Below the pieces are notes generated by a model. That model was not told the DNA's origin, did no database searches, and worked only from the letters and a program-made list of their open reading frames with translations. A stretch of 64,000 nucleotides of DNA. It comes from Lytechinus variegatus. Its lineage: Eukaryota; Echinodermata; Echinoidea; Temnopleuroida; Toxopneustidae. The position numbers and the translations under genes are program-made. Positions within the stretch are counted from its first letter, which is position 1. Each line of letters begins with the position of its first letter. The stretch is from contig NC_054741.1 of assembly GCF_018143015.1 (NCBI RefSeq), positions 7,566,683 to 7,630,682 on the forward strand, read 5' to 3'. Positions 21,615-32,127 of the stretch are shown here, piece by piece.

Positions 21615-22937
21615 CTAGCTGTTGTTGCCTTTCGTCAGTTGCAGACGAAAGGCTTCGGTTGATGGTGCTGTTACAACATTTACTGGGAGAGTGTTCCACA
21701 TCTTGATGGTTCTGGGGAAGAAAGAGCATTGATGTTGTTGGGTCCTTGATTGAGGCATCAGATATCCTTGAGTGTGAACAGCTCTTGTTGATCTGGTACA
21801 TTTGGTGATGTATGCATCAGAGTTGAATGGGACAAGCTCGTTGTGGATCTTGTAGAACATCACAAGGCGAGAGATTTCCCGTCGTTGTTGAAGGGATGTC
21901 CATCCTAGCTCCTGCAGCATCGATGACACACTTGATGTGTTGTGATATCGATTCAGCGTGAATCTAGCTGCTCTGCGTTGGATCATTTCAAGCTTGTAGA
22001 TGTTCTTGGAGGTTGATGGATCCCAGACAGTAGATGCATATTCCACCAAAGGTCTGACGAGTGATTGGTATGCTGTAGCTTTCAACTTGGGAGAGTTTAC
22101 TCGCAGGTTTCTTCGTAGGAAGGCAAGGGTGTTGTTAGCCTTTTGACAAACATTGCTGATGTGACTGTTCCACTTCAGGTCTGATGTGATAGTGACACCA
22201 AGATACTTTGTTGCTTCTACAGGAGTAAGGATAGCATCTTTGAGTTTATACTGGTGTACAATCCTGTTTCGCTTCCTGGTGACTGTGATGACTTCACACT
22301 TATTGGTGTTCAATTCCATCATCCACTTACTGGTCCACTCACATAGTCTGTTGAGGTCTTGTTGTAACTGGTCAGCATCAGCATCTGACTGAACTGTGAG
22401 GTAGATGATAGCATCATCAGCAAACAGTCGAACTCTTGACTTGAGTTGATCAGGCAGGTCATTGATGTAGTAAAGAAAGAGACAGGGGCCGAGGACAGAG
22501 CCCTGTGGCACGCCTGAAGTTACGTCGACTTGAGATGAACTACGACCATCCAGGAGCACCTGCTGTTTCCTGTTATGAAGAAAGTTAGCAATCCAGCGGT
22601 TGTTATGTCCTCTAACTCCATAGAACTCAAGTTTCCGGAGAAGGCGCTGGTGACCGACCTTGTCAAAAGCCTTGCTAAAGTCCAGCACTAAGATGTCTGT
22701 CTGCTTTCCACCTTGAAGGTTGTTGGTCAGATCGCTTACCAGTCCTAACAATTGTAGCTCACATGACCTGTGTTGTCTAAAGCCATGCTGAAGAGGGTAC
22801 AAAATATCCTGGTGGTTTCCATGCTTCATGATGTTACTTGCAAGGATATGCTCCATCAACTTACATGCGATGCAAGTTAGTGAGATGGGTCTGTAGTTGC
22901 TTGGTTCCGCTCTATCTCCCTTCTTGTAGACAGGCAC
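21615..22937 (-). CDS. LINE reverse transcriptase (3' part of PHD-EN-RT ORF)
   Basis: RT domain of the PHD-type LINE. Motifs: YKKGDR (4-9), NYRPISL (14-20), DFSKAFDKV (86-94), SGVPQGSVLGP (141-151), catalytic FADD (172-175), TNKCEVI and KYLGVTITSDLKW, then a thumb and C-terminal region with RRAARF. The frame ends TAG at 21615-21617. The apparent start at 22937 is only the first alternative codon after a TGA (22953-22955); upstream codons RNANVVPV are in the same frame and typical of RT, so this is one ORF with the segment above. Confidence 0.93.
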   Translation of the reverse strand: MPVYKKGDRAEPSNYRPISLTCIACKLMEHILASNIMKHGNHQDILYPLQHGFRQHRSCELQLLGLVSDLTNNLQGGKQTDILVLDFSKAFDKVGHQRLLRKLEFYGVRGHNNRWIANFLHNRKQQVLLDGRSSSQVDVTSGVPQGSVLGPCLFLYYINDLPDQLKSRVRLFADDAIIYLTVQSDADADQLQQDLNRLCEWTSKWMMELNTNKCEVITVTRKRNRIVHQYKLKDAILTPVEATKYLGVTITSDLKWNSHISNVCQKANNTLAFLRRNLRVNSPKLKATAYQSLVRPLVEYASTVWDPSTSKNIYKLEMIQRRAARFTLNRYHNTSSVSSMLQELGWTSLQQRREISRLVMFYKIHNELVPFNSDAYITKCTRSTRAVHTQGYLMPQSRTQQHQCSFFPRTIKMWNTLPVNVVTAPSTEAFRLQLTKGNNS

Positions 22938-22952
22938 TACGTTGGCATTTCT

Positions 22953-24830
22953 TCAGTCCTCTGGTATCTCCCCGGTGCTATAGGACTTCCTGAAGATATC
23001 CCTCAGGGACGGTGCGATAACACCTGATAGCTCCTTGAGTACTCGAGGAGTGATGCCATCAGGACCGGGTGCTTTCCTTGGCTTCAGGTTGTCAAGCAGT
23101 TTCTTGATACCATTCGTTGTGATGATGACATCTGGCATGGTTTCATAAGGCGAAGAAGGGGGAAGCAAGTCAGGAGGCACTGGAGTCTCTTCAGTGAATA
23201 CTGATTGGAATTGATGGTTGAGTGCATTGGCCTTATCAGTGGGGTCAGTAAGCTTCTTTCCAGCTGATTTAAGATGGGAAATTCCTCCACTGTCACTTCG
23301 GTTGAACTTAATGAAGCTCCAAAATCGTTTCATGGCCATGAATTGATTGTCTTCATCATCAGATCCATCAAAGATAGACTCAAGATATTTCCAGTATTCT
23401 TTCCTGATCTCTGACTGGATGATCTTCTTAAGACTGTTACTATACTCTTCAAGGTTATATGGAAGAAGTCCTCTGGATTTCAAGATGTTTTTACATTTCT
23501 TGACAACCCTACTCCTTTTCTTGATGAGCTTTCTAATTCTTGCAGTCACCCAAGGCAGGTTGGCTCTGGGCTTCAACATTGCATGAGGAATGTGTGCCTC
23601 TATACCATTCTTGATTCCTGCTTGAAATATGTCCCACAATTCACTAGTGGAGGCTCCCTCGAGCTTGGATGATATTTCATCAGCTACTTTTGACATGCTG
23701 TCCTTGAACCCTTCCCAGTCTGCTTTGCTGTAGACTGGAACCTTTCTAGGCATTTGATGTCTTCTTGATGGTTTCATGTCAAAGGTGAGCAGAGGACAGT
23801 CATGATCCGATATGCCAGGAAGAACACACACGTTGAAGGCAAGGGTGGGATTGTTGGTGAGGAACAAGTCCAGAGTGTGATGCCGTCTTGTAGGTTCTTC
23901 TACGAGTTGGGTAAGGCCATGATCATCCAACATTTCCCCAAACTTATGATGAAGAGCAGGATGGCTGCACGCTTTCACTGTCTGGCTTGTCCAGTCCCAG
24001 CCTGGAAGGTTAAAGTCGCCCCCGATGACAACAAGCTGACTTGAATTCAATCTTGACAGTGATTGTTCAAGCGCAAGCAGGCTGGTTTCATCACCTTCGT
24101 GTGGTTTGTAGTATGATGCAATATGAAGCGTCCTGGATCCAGCCATCTCAAGCTTGCACCATACAATCTCGCAGTTTGTCTCCAGTTCTTCGACTCTGCT
24201 AGAAATCAAATCTTTCTTGGCTGCGATAAAAACACCTCCATGGGCATCGCCTGGTCTGTCCCTCCGATAGATGTCATATATTTCAGTTTGGAAAATTTCA
24301 TTATTTAGAATGTTATTTGAAAGCCACGACTCTGTACCTAGGATGACATCTGGGTCATGTTTTGCGATGAAGATTTGAAATGACAGTTTCTTGGCCCGAA
24401 GGCTTTGACAGTTGACATTAAGTATTCGTAGCTGGCGTCCCTTTGCTTTTGTAGCCTTTCGAAGTGGTGCCATATTGGGTCTGGTTGGAGATGAGGCACG
24501 ACGTGGCAAGTCAAAGCTTTCGTCCAGTGATAAAGAGGTAGACGATTCAATACCATCATGATCCAGGGAGCTGTAGGCATTTTCTTCACTGATATCAGCC
24601 AGTCCTGAGACAGAGAGGTTGGATCTGCTTATGTTGTGGATACCGCAATGATTACATATCCAGACCACTGAGCTGTTTCCAAAAGTATTGTACTCCGTGG
24701 AGTTAAGTCCTATACACTCAGAGTGGAACCACAGTTCACATGGTCCTTCACATTGTACACCCTTTGACTTCCAAGTCACTGCCTTGTGACATAGGCCACA
24801 TGGAAATTTGGGCTTCCTGGGCATGACCAA
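22953..24830 (-). CDS. LINE PHD finger plus endonuclease plus RT start
   Basis: The N-terminal PHD finger has a complete C4HC3 set: C11, C14, C27, C31, H36, C39, C59 and C62, with W57 two residues before the last pair. PHD fingers usually read histone H3 tails, so here it may help target or tether the element (inference). The AP-like endonuclease follows: LNVNC (N140), GTESW (E167), GDFN (271-274), TLDLFLTN (319-326) and SDHD (341-344). The RT fingers begin near KAPGPDGI. The frame ends at a TGA where relatives have EDW, consistent with TGG to TGA. The start is probably Met3 (MPRKPKF). PHD domains in CR1-like elements are known, often in ORF1; here the finger is in the same frame as EN-RT. 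Confidence 0.92.
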   Translation of the reverse strand: MVMPRKPKFPCGLCHKAVTWKSKGVQCEGPCELWFHSECIGLNSTEYNTFGNSSVVWICNHCGIHNISRSNLSVSGLADISEENAYSSLDHDGIESSTSLSLDESFDLPRRASSPTRPNMAPLRKATKAKGRQLRILNVNCQSLRAKKLSFQIFIAKHDPDVILGTESWLSNNILNNEIFQTEIYDIYRRDRPGDAHGGVFIAAKKDLISSRVEELETNCEIVWCKLEMAGSRTLHIASYYKPHEGDETSLLALEQSLSRLNSSQLVVIGGDFNLPGWDWTSQTVKACSHPALHHKFGEMLDDHGLTQLVEEPTRRHHTLDLFLTNNPTLAFNVCVLPGISDHDCPLLTFDMKPSRRHQMPRKVPVYSKADWEGFKDSMSKVADEISSKLEGASTSELWDIFQAGIKNGIEAHIPHAMLKPRANLPWVTARIRKLIKKRSRVVKKCKNILKSRGLLPYNLEEYSNSLKKIIQSEIRKEYWKYLESIFDGSDDEDNQFMAMKRFWSFIKFNRSDSGGISHLKSAGKKLTDPTDKANALNHQFQSVFTEETPVPPDLLPPSSPYETMPDVIITTNGIKKLLDNLKPRKAPGPDGITPRVLKELSGVIAPSLRDIFRKSYSTGEIPED

Positions 24831-25606
24831 TATCAGATTATCATTACAAAGTCAAAAATAGCTGGTTGAACAGTAGGCTTGTTCTCGTATCGAGAAATTT
24901 AATTTAATTATTTACCACAAGCCATAAAGCATTAACATACTGACAAACCCGCTAATAATGCTTCATGCATCGTAGATATGAAATTGTGATCATCAATATG
25001 ATGGGCAAGAGAAGGGCAAGAGTCCAATACAGAAGACTAAACAGAATAACATGTAGATGTAGCCTTCAGTTTTCAGCCACCAATAGCAATCAATACATGA
25101 ATGAAGTTATGATAAATGTCACTCAGCAGCTATTTTCAACAAGTACAGAAGGGCTTTGTTTCTCACATCAAAATGCCCTGAAAGCTACAGAAAAATTGGC
25201 ACATAAAAACCTGGTATCTCGATCTGGTTTTTCTCTAGATGAACAATGACTTGTGCTTCATCTCATAGATAGGCTGAAGTCCTTCCAAGCCAGCAGTGTG
25301 TCAGCTAAAACTCTGTTATGAGTTGATCATCAGACACTCAAAAGCAGTACATGGGACTGTACTACATATACCATAAATCATGCCTTCAATCCTTGATTCC
25401 AATATTGATCCTCAAAGTTCCTTTTCATGCAGAAATTCTCTCCAAATAGCAATTATGTGACAGATAATGACATCCTACACTAGATTCTTGAATGGATTCC
25501 TGAATATTGATTAGGATGTGGAAGATATTTGTAGATTTTGAGAGGAGAATTTTAGATACCCCTTACCCCAGTGACACACACACACACAATCAGTTATTTG
25601 CCCAAT
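24831..25606 (-). other. Leader/5' region of the PHD-type LINE
   Basis: No recognisable ORF1. It includes a short CA repeat near 25576-25588. I place it in the LINE because the flanking ORF1 unit resumes only at 25607. Confidence 0.55.
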
Positions 25607-26210
25607 GTAACTTGCCCAATGCAAAAGATGTGGTCTTGTAAATATCCTCATTGGTTTGTTTGGGGATGCCGTAGAACAACAAATTTTGTTTTCGGTGGTG
25701 TATTTCTAGGTTCAGTAGCTTGTCGTCGAAATCAGCTCTAACTTTGGCGATAAAACGTTCTATACCAGGTAGTTTATCCGCTTCTACGGTAGATATTCTC
25801 GCTGAAGTATCCGCTGAAGAAATTTCAAGGTCATGTACAGCGGATTTCACCATCCTGATGTCTGATTTAACAGCATTAAGATCCGAAATTACGTGATCCA
25901 ATTTGATATCAATATCACGCTGGAAATCCGTGAACATTTTCCGCATTTCAAGTAGCAAGTAGTCATCTTTAGGGTCCTTAGGCGTGTAGGGGTCTGAAGC
26001 GGGAGTAGAAGTAGGAGGGTCAGCTTGATGGGCTGCCATGGCTCCGGGGGGTACGGCTGTAGGCTGATTGGTCACGAGTTGGGGAGGCTTGTTGGAAACA
26101 GTTACGGGAACTGGCGAAGGTGTTTTGGCACGTTGATTACCACGGCTAGAGTCCTTTTGGGTGGAAGGTTTTCTCAAATTATAGTCACGACTATTCGAAG
26201 AATTCTGCAT
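25607..26210 (-). CDS. L1-type ORF1p-like protein, copy B, N-terminal part
   Basis: Starts at ATG 26210 (MQNSSNSRDYNLRKPS) and runs open to the LINE insertion. It covers a Ser/Pro/Thr-rich N-terminus (about residues 1-80), a long coiled coil (about 90-180, rich in heptad Leu/Ile/Val) and the start of the RRM-like domain (KQNLLFYGIPKQ). This copy is unbroken up to the insertion, in contrast to copy A, and shows the ancestral frame. Confidence 0.78.
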
Positions 26211-26291
26211 TTTGCAAACAAAATGTAGTATTATGTAGAATATATGTTCAAACTTGCAGTCAGAATTAGAAGTCAAAAGGCATCTCTCCAA

Positions 26292-28143
26292 GTCGAAAAT
26301 TTAGGCGTATATTCCATGTGATAAAAAACGTAGCGGAGCGGAGCTCACTTTAGACACGTCCGTTCATGGCGAAATCTTCTGCCCCCCTTCTTGTCTCATG
26401 CACTTCTGAATCACCATTTTTCTTGGCACCTTGTAGTAAAACCATAGATGGGTGCATGAATGCTACTCTTTTATCAACGATATTCACGAATATTTTTTGC
26501 AATCCTGCTCCCGTCTGATGGCCTGGAGCAAAATTGTGAGTGTAAATCAATTACAAGACCTCGTGAAACGCTCCCTAGTCATGCATGTGTTATAGGTCAA
26601 TAAACTCATGGCTCATAAACCACACTAAATTAGCCACCGAAATTGGGCTATAATGAATGGATAGTTTAATTTTATTATAATTGCGTCACTTAATTCTCCA
26701 TTGAGAATGCAAATTCCAGAAGTTTAATTTTCAAGCAATTATAAAATTTGTGATAAGGCTGGCTTTACATGGTGAGCTGGATATGAAATGGCCCACAAGC
26801 ATCTTAGTATGCATCTCTATGGCCACAAGTCATCTACATTATGTCATGGGCATAAATTTGCAGATTCATATGAATTTATTAACCTTATTAAGTTTATGTT
26901 TCATATTCATTCTTGATTTTTTTCAATTCCATTCATTTCATTTAATTTTTATGCCATTGCACTTTCGTTTATAAACATTTGTCTTATTTGATTTGGTTTA
27001 ACAGTTTAAATATTTGATTGCTACTTATCAATGGGATTGTACATTACTGCGTGTCCCTTCTCTCTCATAGTCCCGTGTGTGCAGTGAAAAGGGATACAGT
27101 TCGGGTTGAATAACCTAAATATCAAAATTCATCAGCTTTTTCTTGTTATCTTCTCACATCTACAACAATTAAGTCGTTTTCCTATCATACAAATGAATTC
27201 AAAATGGTAAAGTATTAAATGCACCATGTCTTCTTTGTTTTATTTTTAATTTTGATGAAAAATAATTTCGTTTGCAGACGTAATAATCTTTGTTCTGCGT
27301 ATTCAGAAACAGAGAATATTGAGTTTGGTGCCATCGAAATGTCAAGTTATCATCTTTTCCCTGATTTTTTTTTTCTTCCTCAGTATGGCTTATAATCAAC
27401 CTGGTTGATCAAATAAACTGATTTGATTTGAAATAAGATGTGTATTATTAAGAGCATGAGGTATTTGATGAAATGAAAATAGCCCTTGGTGAGACCGGAT
27501 TCAATAGTAGATGTAGATTTCAGATATACCAGTTTCTTTCATTTTTCTTTGATTATCAATTTAGAGAACATAGCTGCCAGGGCCTGCGACAAGCTCAAAT
27601 AAATACATTTCAAATGTAACTGTTCCTCCTCGAGTAAGGCGCTAAGAAGGAACAAAATAATATTCCCATTGACAAGATAGGATTTGTTGAATATTTCAAT
27701 AATGTCTTTAAAAATTATCATACGATATTAACGAGTTCGATACAGACATAGCATTTCTTATAATGGTTGTGAACGAGACTAATATGAACAAAATTTCCAT
27801 AAGATCACATTCAACGTTTCTTTTAAACTATTCTAAATATTTTCATATCATTTCCTGAAATAATTATGGAATTGCTCACCTTTTCTTGAATAGGAGAGCA
27901 AACACCATTTCAGGTCTACCCTATAACTCCGTTCAGCAAACATTCAGGCCTTCAATTCACTCCGACACTAAAATCAAACTCTTTTAATTTGACAGACATA
28001 CGAAATGCATTACTTTGGATTCGATATTTCTAATCTATCGGAAATGATTTAATCCCAATTAGCTAAAAAGTGCTCCCGACTGGATGCAGACACGAAGAGT
28101 GACATCATCTAATGAATGCTGATGGGTAACCTGTAGCCCTATA
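26292..28143. other. Non-coding stretch
   Basis: The first 290 bp contain a minus-strand open frame (26350-26550; ATG context weak, unrecognised product with unbiased composition) and end in CGTGAAACGCTCCC, a possible MITE A end. A LINE-like 3' terminus (CAAATAAACTGATTTGATTT) lies near 27408-27430. No gene is established. Confidence 0.4.
27395..27432 (+). mobile_element. Possible LINE 3' end remnant
   Basis: AATAAACTGATTTGATTTG has the AATAAA plus GATTT-repeat form of CR1/L2-like tails. A similar sequence lies at 29310-29335. No RT fragment is attached. Confidence 0.3.
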
Positions 28144-28151
28144 GGCTGAAG

Positions 28152-28418
28152 CATAGGCGGCAGAAGCGGGGGACGGGGGGACCTGTCCCCCCCCCCCCTA
28201 CATTTGAGGTGGGGTTAGTAGATAACTTTTTTTTTTGCTTGTCAATTTTGTTTCCTGCGTCCCCCTTAAATTCACGTGGACCCCCCTAAAATGTTTGTGG
28301 TCCCCCCTTAAGTTTAGGTTAATGACTTTTTTTCGCTTGTCAAATTTTTTACCTGTGTCCATCCCAAAATTTCAGGTGAACCACCTCCCCATATATTTTT
28401 TGGCTTTCGCCGCCAATG
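28152..28418. mobile_element. hAT-type MITE with perfect 8-bp target duplication
   Basis: A 267-bp element with ends CATAGGCGGCAGAAGC and GCTTTCGCCGCCAATG. It is flanked by GGCTGAAG at 28144-28151 and 28419-28426, a perfect 8-bp duplication. The interior is G/C-run rich with three CCCCCTAAA-like words and two copies of TTTTTCGCTTGTCAA-like sequence. No transposase. Same left end as the fragment at 33737. Confidence 0.88.
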
Positions 28419-29282
28419 GGCTGAAGACAGTAACTTGAAAAGAGGGAGAGGGGCAAACAAAAACACACAAAAAAATATTTTTATTGGTTTACGTCGTTTA
28501 GACCATTGTATTACTAACAACACATTCAGTACATAATCATTCCGAAGACATTCTCGCCCTGAACAACATATAAACACATTAAAATTATTCCAAGTCACAT
28601 GCATCCACGAGTTGATTGGGGTCTTGAAGGATTGACACCTTTCCTAGATGGAAATTTGAAAGGGGGAAATTATATCCGACCCGTGATGATGATCTGGAGT
28701 TTATATCGCTCGTAGATCACAAGATTCGAGCTGAAATTATGGAACTGTTTTACGACCGTGAATTATTTTCACTTTAATCATCGTAAATATACTGACCATG
28801 ATCAAGAACTCGTATTGAAGAATTCCATTGTAAACATGGTAAAGACTATACCGGTATACCGTATAGATCGAAATAAAGATGGAGAACAAACTGGAAAATA
28901 AAATGAAGAAAATATCGAATCCAACATATTTCACATCATAAGCACGATAAGCATTTTGAAATTCGGTTCAACCACTGACAATGAAATGTTCCCTTACAAC
29001 CCAATGTTTCTGCAAGTTTTCTTATTCACGGAAATCGCTAACTTTCATTATATTTGCTGAATTCTTTTTCCAATCCAATCAATGGTGTATCTTTAGAAAA
29101 ATAGGCGCCTAGGACAATCGCTGAAATCCAAGTTTTCACCCATGTGTCTTCTGTTGATGTTTTTTTTTCCTCTTCTCATATCTATTCCCCTCTCCCTCCT
29201 TCCGGCGCCCGGGAAAGTGCACCGGGCACGATTCCCTTGCGCGCCCCTGCAGTCCCCCCCTCCCACTCCCACACACACATAA

Positions 29283-29336
29283 GATACTCTACGGGATGTA
29301 ATTTGGTATCCAATAAAGATCGATTTGATTTGGGGT
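29283..29336 (+). mobile_element. Possible LINE 3' end remnant
   Basis: GTATCCAATAAAGATCGATT followed by TGATTTGG, matching the tail style at 27408-27430. No coding remnant nearby. Confidence 0.3.
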
Positions 29337-31650
29337 GAATGTTTCGTTTGTTGCTTGGTTTTCTCTTAGTCTTGTAAGACTTGTAGATTTGCTTTATGCA
29401 AGTGATTAAAAAAAAAATGATTACAGGTCCCGATTCATGCGGATACAGTTTTATTTTCCACATGTGTTCATCTTTTCCATGTTTTCAATGAAGATCTCAT
29501 TTCAAATCGACTGAGGATGCACCAATTAGTTATGTTTTTTATATTTTTGTGCTCATGTAATTAAGTTTTGATGTTTAATTTGACAGTAATCTAAGTTCAA
29601 CTACGTTCGTAGCACTCTTATTAAATACCTGCTTCATATAATGTAGACGGCAAAAAGTAACTGTATAATTAATGTGCCACAAAAGTGGACTTCAGCCTTT
29701 CGAAATAGTACTCCATGTGGCCTGACGTACCTCTTTTGACAAATTGTAACTTTGATTGATTTGTCTCAAGAACTTGTTGTTTAAAGCATAAATTATGGTC
29801 TGTGCGTGCAGACTACCCGTCACACTGCCATGTCTCCGTCAAAGCCATGGTTCGTAGTGACGTCAGGGTTAATAAGTTTGTCAATCATGGAATTTTTAAA
29901 TAATACTTTAACGATTAAAACCTAATTTAATTTCCACTAAATCAAAATCGTATCAATCAAATGCTATTTCTGTCAGTAGTTCTTTGTCTCAGATGCACCT
30001 ACATCAAAAGTGCATTCACAATTTCCCATAAAAACTCGGATCACATAATTAGATAATGAGATTTTTTTCTTAGAGTACGTTCGAAACCATATTGATTTTT
30101 TATGGGATCAAGGGATGGGCATTAGTTGATAATATTGATTATAGGTGACTTTTTGTTTTACTAAGTAAAGGCCCAAATATCGAATTATTTAACCAATCAT
30201 CTATAGTCATGATAGTCTTCAGTGGCGTAATGAGGTAAAATATTTTCTTTTAAATGAGGGGATACAAACATGTCTCATGGGACAAAATTCCCTTAAAAAT
30301 ATCGAGCGACAAAATTGACGGTTTTAAAAATCAAAATCGAATGTTCTGATGTTTTTCAGAAAATAATATCAATTTTTGCCCTGGTTTCTTTCCTTTTTTA
30401 ATTTCATTTTCTCCTTATTTTCTTAGTTTTTCCCTTGATCATGGAATATATTGGGGTGAAGGGGGTCCATCTAATTGCCAGTGACAGGTGCAGTTATACT
30501 GATTGTGATTCAGATTTCATCTCATTGTGGCCTCTTCCTGCTCACTTTTACATAGGATTAACACGATTTAACATGACTTCTTTAAGGTTAGATAAGTTTT
30601 TAGCAAAACTCAGTTGTGTAACCATTAACAATGAATATTCTGACTGTTGGATAAAAGAAGTGATGTATGGTGATGACGCGCTTGCATGTTAGAAAGTTAT
30701 CATGCCATCAGATTTAACAACACGGCAATAGTTATCTCTTAGTCAATTGCATAAATCAATCAAGTTCAAATTAAAATACGTAATTAGGCCCTGTGTTTTT
30801 TAATATACGTATATTTCTTGTATTCCGTCAGTTACCAATTCATGTGTTGTCTTGAACAATAAATGAATTGTGCAGTGTTATAAAAATATGTCATTCTTTA
30901 CAGGATGAAATAGCTTTAAAACCTTTGGACCAGACCTGGCGTATCGGACAAAAAAACTGACCTTTTGAATACAGAAATCAAATTTTGTGATAGATTTTGT
31001 CTTCATATTCAGAAAATGGTATATTATATCACCCCTTTTTCATCCCTTTCTTTCCTTTTCTCATCTTTTTCTTGGTCGTGTTTTTTTTTTTGGGGGGGGA
31101 GGGGGAAACAAGGTCTCCACCCCCATCTGTACGCTAAGTGCCTGTCTGGTATTTCACTTTTGCCCAGCACCTAAAGGAATGACTTACTTTGTATAAGATT
31201 CGAAATAGTCTTGTGTTTGCTTGTTTAACTTTTTGTCAGAAGGAGTCATGAAAGCCTCTTATTAAAAAATTCCAGTTCTAAATACTCTGTGAATGTTATC
31301 TTAATGTAGTCACATCGGGCTTAGTTACAGTCCCCTAAACATGATCCTTCAGAACAAGAAATCTTAAAGGAAACCAGATAAATGTGAAAGTTTGATTATC
31401 TCTTTTATTCGGCGGTTAGCCTTCAAAGGATTGAGAATTGCTCGCACCCGTAAGGACATGTTTCTATTTATATAAGACTATCAATTGCTTACATAAGTCG
31501 ATGTCGTAAAGCGCTTTACTCACATTAATAAGGGCGCCCCACTTGCACATACACGTGCGCGCACTCACACTTCCCACAACTCGATGAAAGAAAAATGAGG
31601 ATTGGCCCCGTTACGGAAGGATCTGCGCATGCTCAGATTGTATCTAAGAA

Positions 31651-31708
31651 TATTGGTTTATTAGATCATGGACCTACTAGTAGGTCCGTGATTAGATAAC
31701 ACCAATAC
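31651..31708. repeat. Tight inverted repeat (hairpin)
   Basis: Arms of about 27 bp meet with no spacer: the centre GGACCTACTAGTAGGTCC (31670-31687) is a perfect palindrome, extended outward by TTAGATCAT/GTGATTAGA-like and ATTGGT/ACCAAT segments. Confidence 0.75.
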
Positions 31709-32127
31709 GGTTCAAAAACTCATTTTGCCTGCCATAATCCAGTCATCGTAAATTCGTGCATAACTCGGATCATAAATTACCAACCGCTTCGTGAAACAGT
31801 CTCCTTGGTAATGGTAAGGAAATGTAATGTGATGTATTCGAACATGTATGGTAACGCTTCATCAAAGGGCATCGGAAATTGGATGTTAAACTTAAAAGTT
31901 GATTGAGGAAGTGATGAGGGGCCGTGATCAGTCAGGATAACACTGTTTTAGTTATTTATAAAGGTCCCAATCATGGTCATGTTTATTATGGGTTCTAAAG
32001 TGAATGAAGATAGATGACATAATAATGATAATCACAAAATTATTATATTAATGAAACCTCCTAAATGAAGGATGCATTATAATCTACCGTGTGAGTAATA
32101 TGATGTGGACACATGATTATTATACAT

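Larger units (their letters stand above)
21484..25606 (-). mobile_element. PHD-endonuclease-RT LINE inserted in ORF1 copy B
   Basis: A minus-strand CR1/Jockey-superfamily LINE. Order: a leader (25606-24831), one long coding frame (24830-21615) with PHD finger, endonuclease and RT, a short 3' UTR and a GAA-repeat tail at 21484-21498. It lies between IPVEEADQ (left) and the sequence encoding KLLEIP/ALDK (right) of the ORF1 unit. The flanks show loss of about 4-5 target bases rather than a clear duplication. The only coding lesion I see is one in-frame TGA, so the insertion is young and later than the tandem duplication. Confidence 0.88.
19527..26291. repeat. 1.32-kb tandem duplication of an ORF1-bearing unit
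   Basis: Unit 1 spans 19527-20850. Unit 2 spans 20851-21483 and resumes at 25607-26291. Offsets between matched words are 1322-1324 bp and the copies are nearly identical. Unit 2 is interrupted by the PHD-type LINE. Each unit starts with GTTTCAATTCAT, a word native to the preceding satellite, and ends CATCTCTCCAA. The two breakpoints share a CAAGT word, suggesting microhomology or unequal crossing-over. Confidence 0.9.
28427..32127. other. Non-coding stretch
   Basis: No domain-bearing frames. It holds a LINE-like tail at 29283-29336, a lone hAT-type left end (CAGTGGCGTAATGAGG) near 30222, a hAT-like right end (CTGTACGCTAAGTGCC) near 31127, and a tight palindrome at 31651-31708. Confidence 0.45.

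Noticed and set aside
22953-22955. TGA as a programmed read-through or recoding site in the PHD-type LINE
   Set aside because: Relatives have Trp here and no read-through context was seen; a single TGG-to-TGA change is simpler.
30435-30692. 85-codon frame
   Set aside because: No domain, no codon or splice support; AT-rich chance frame.
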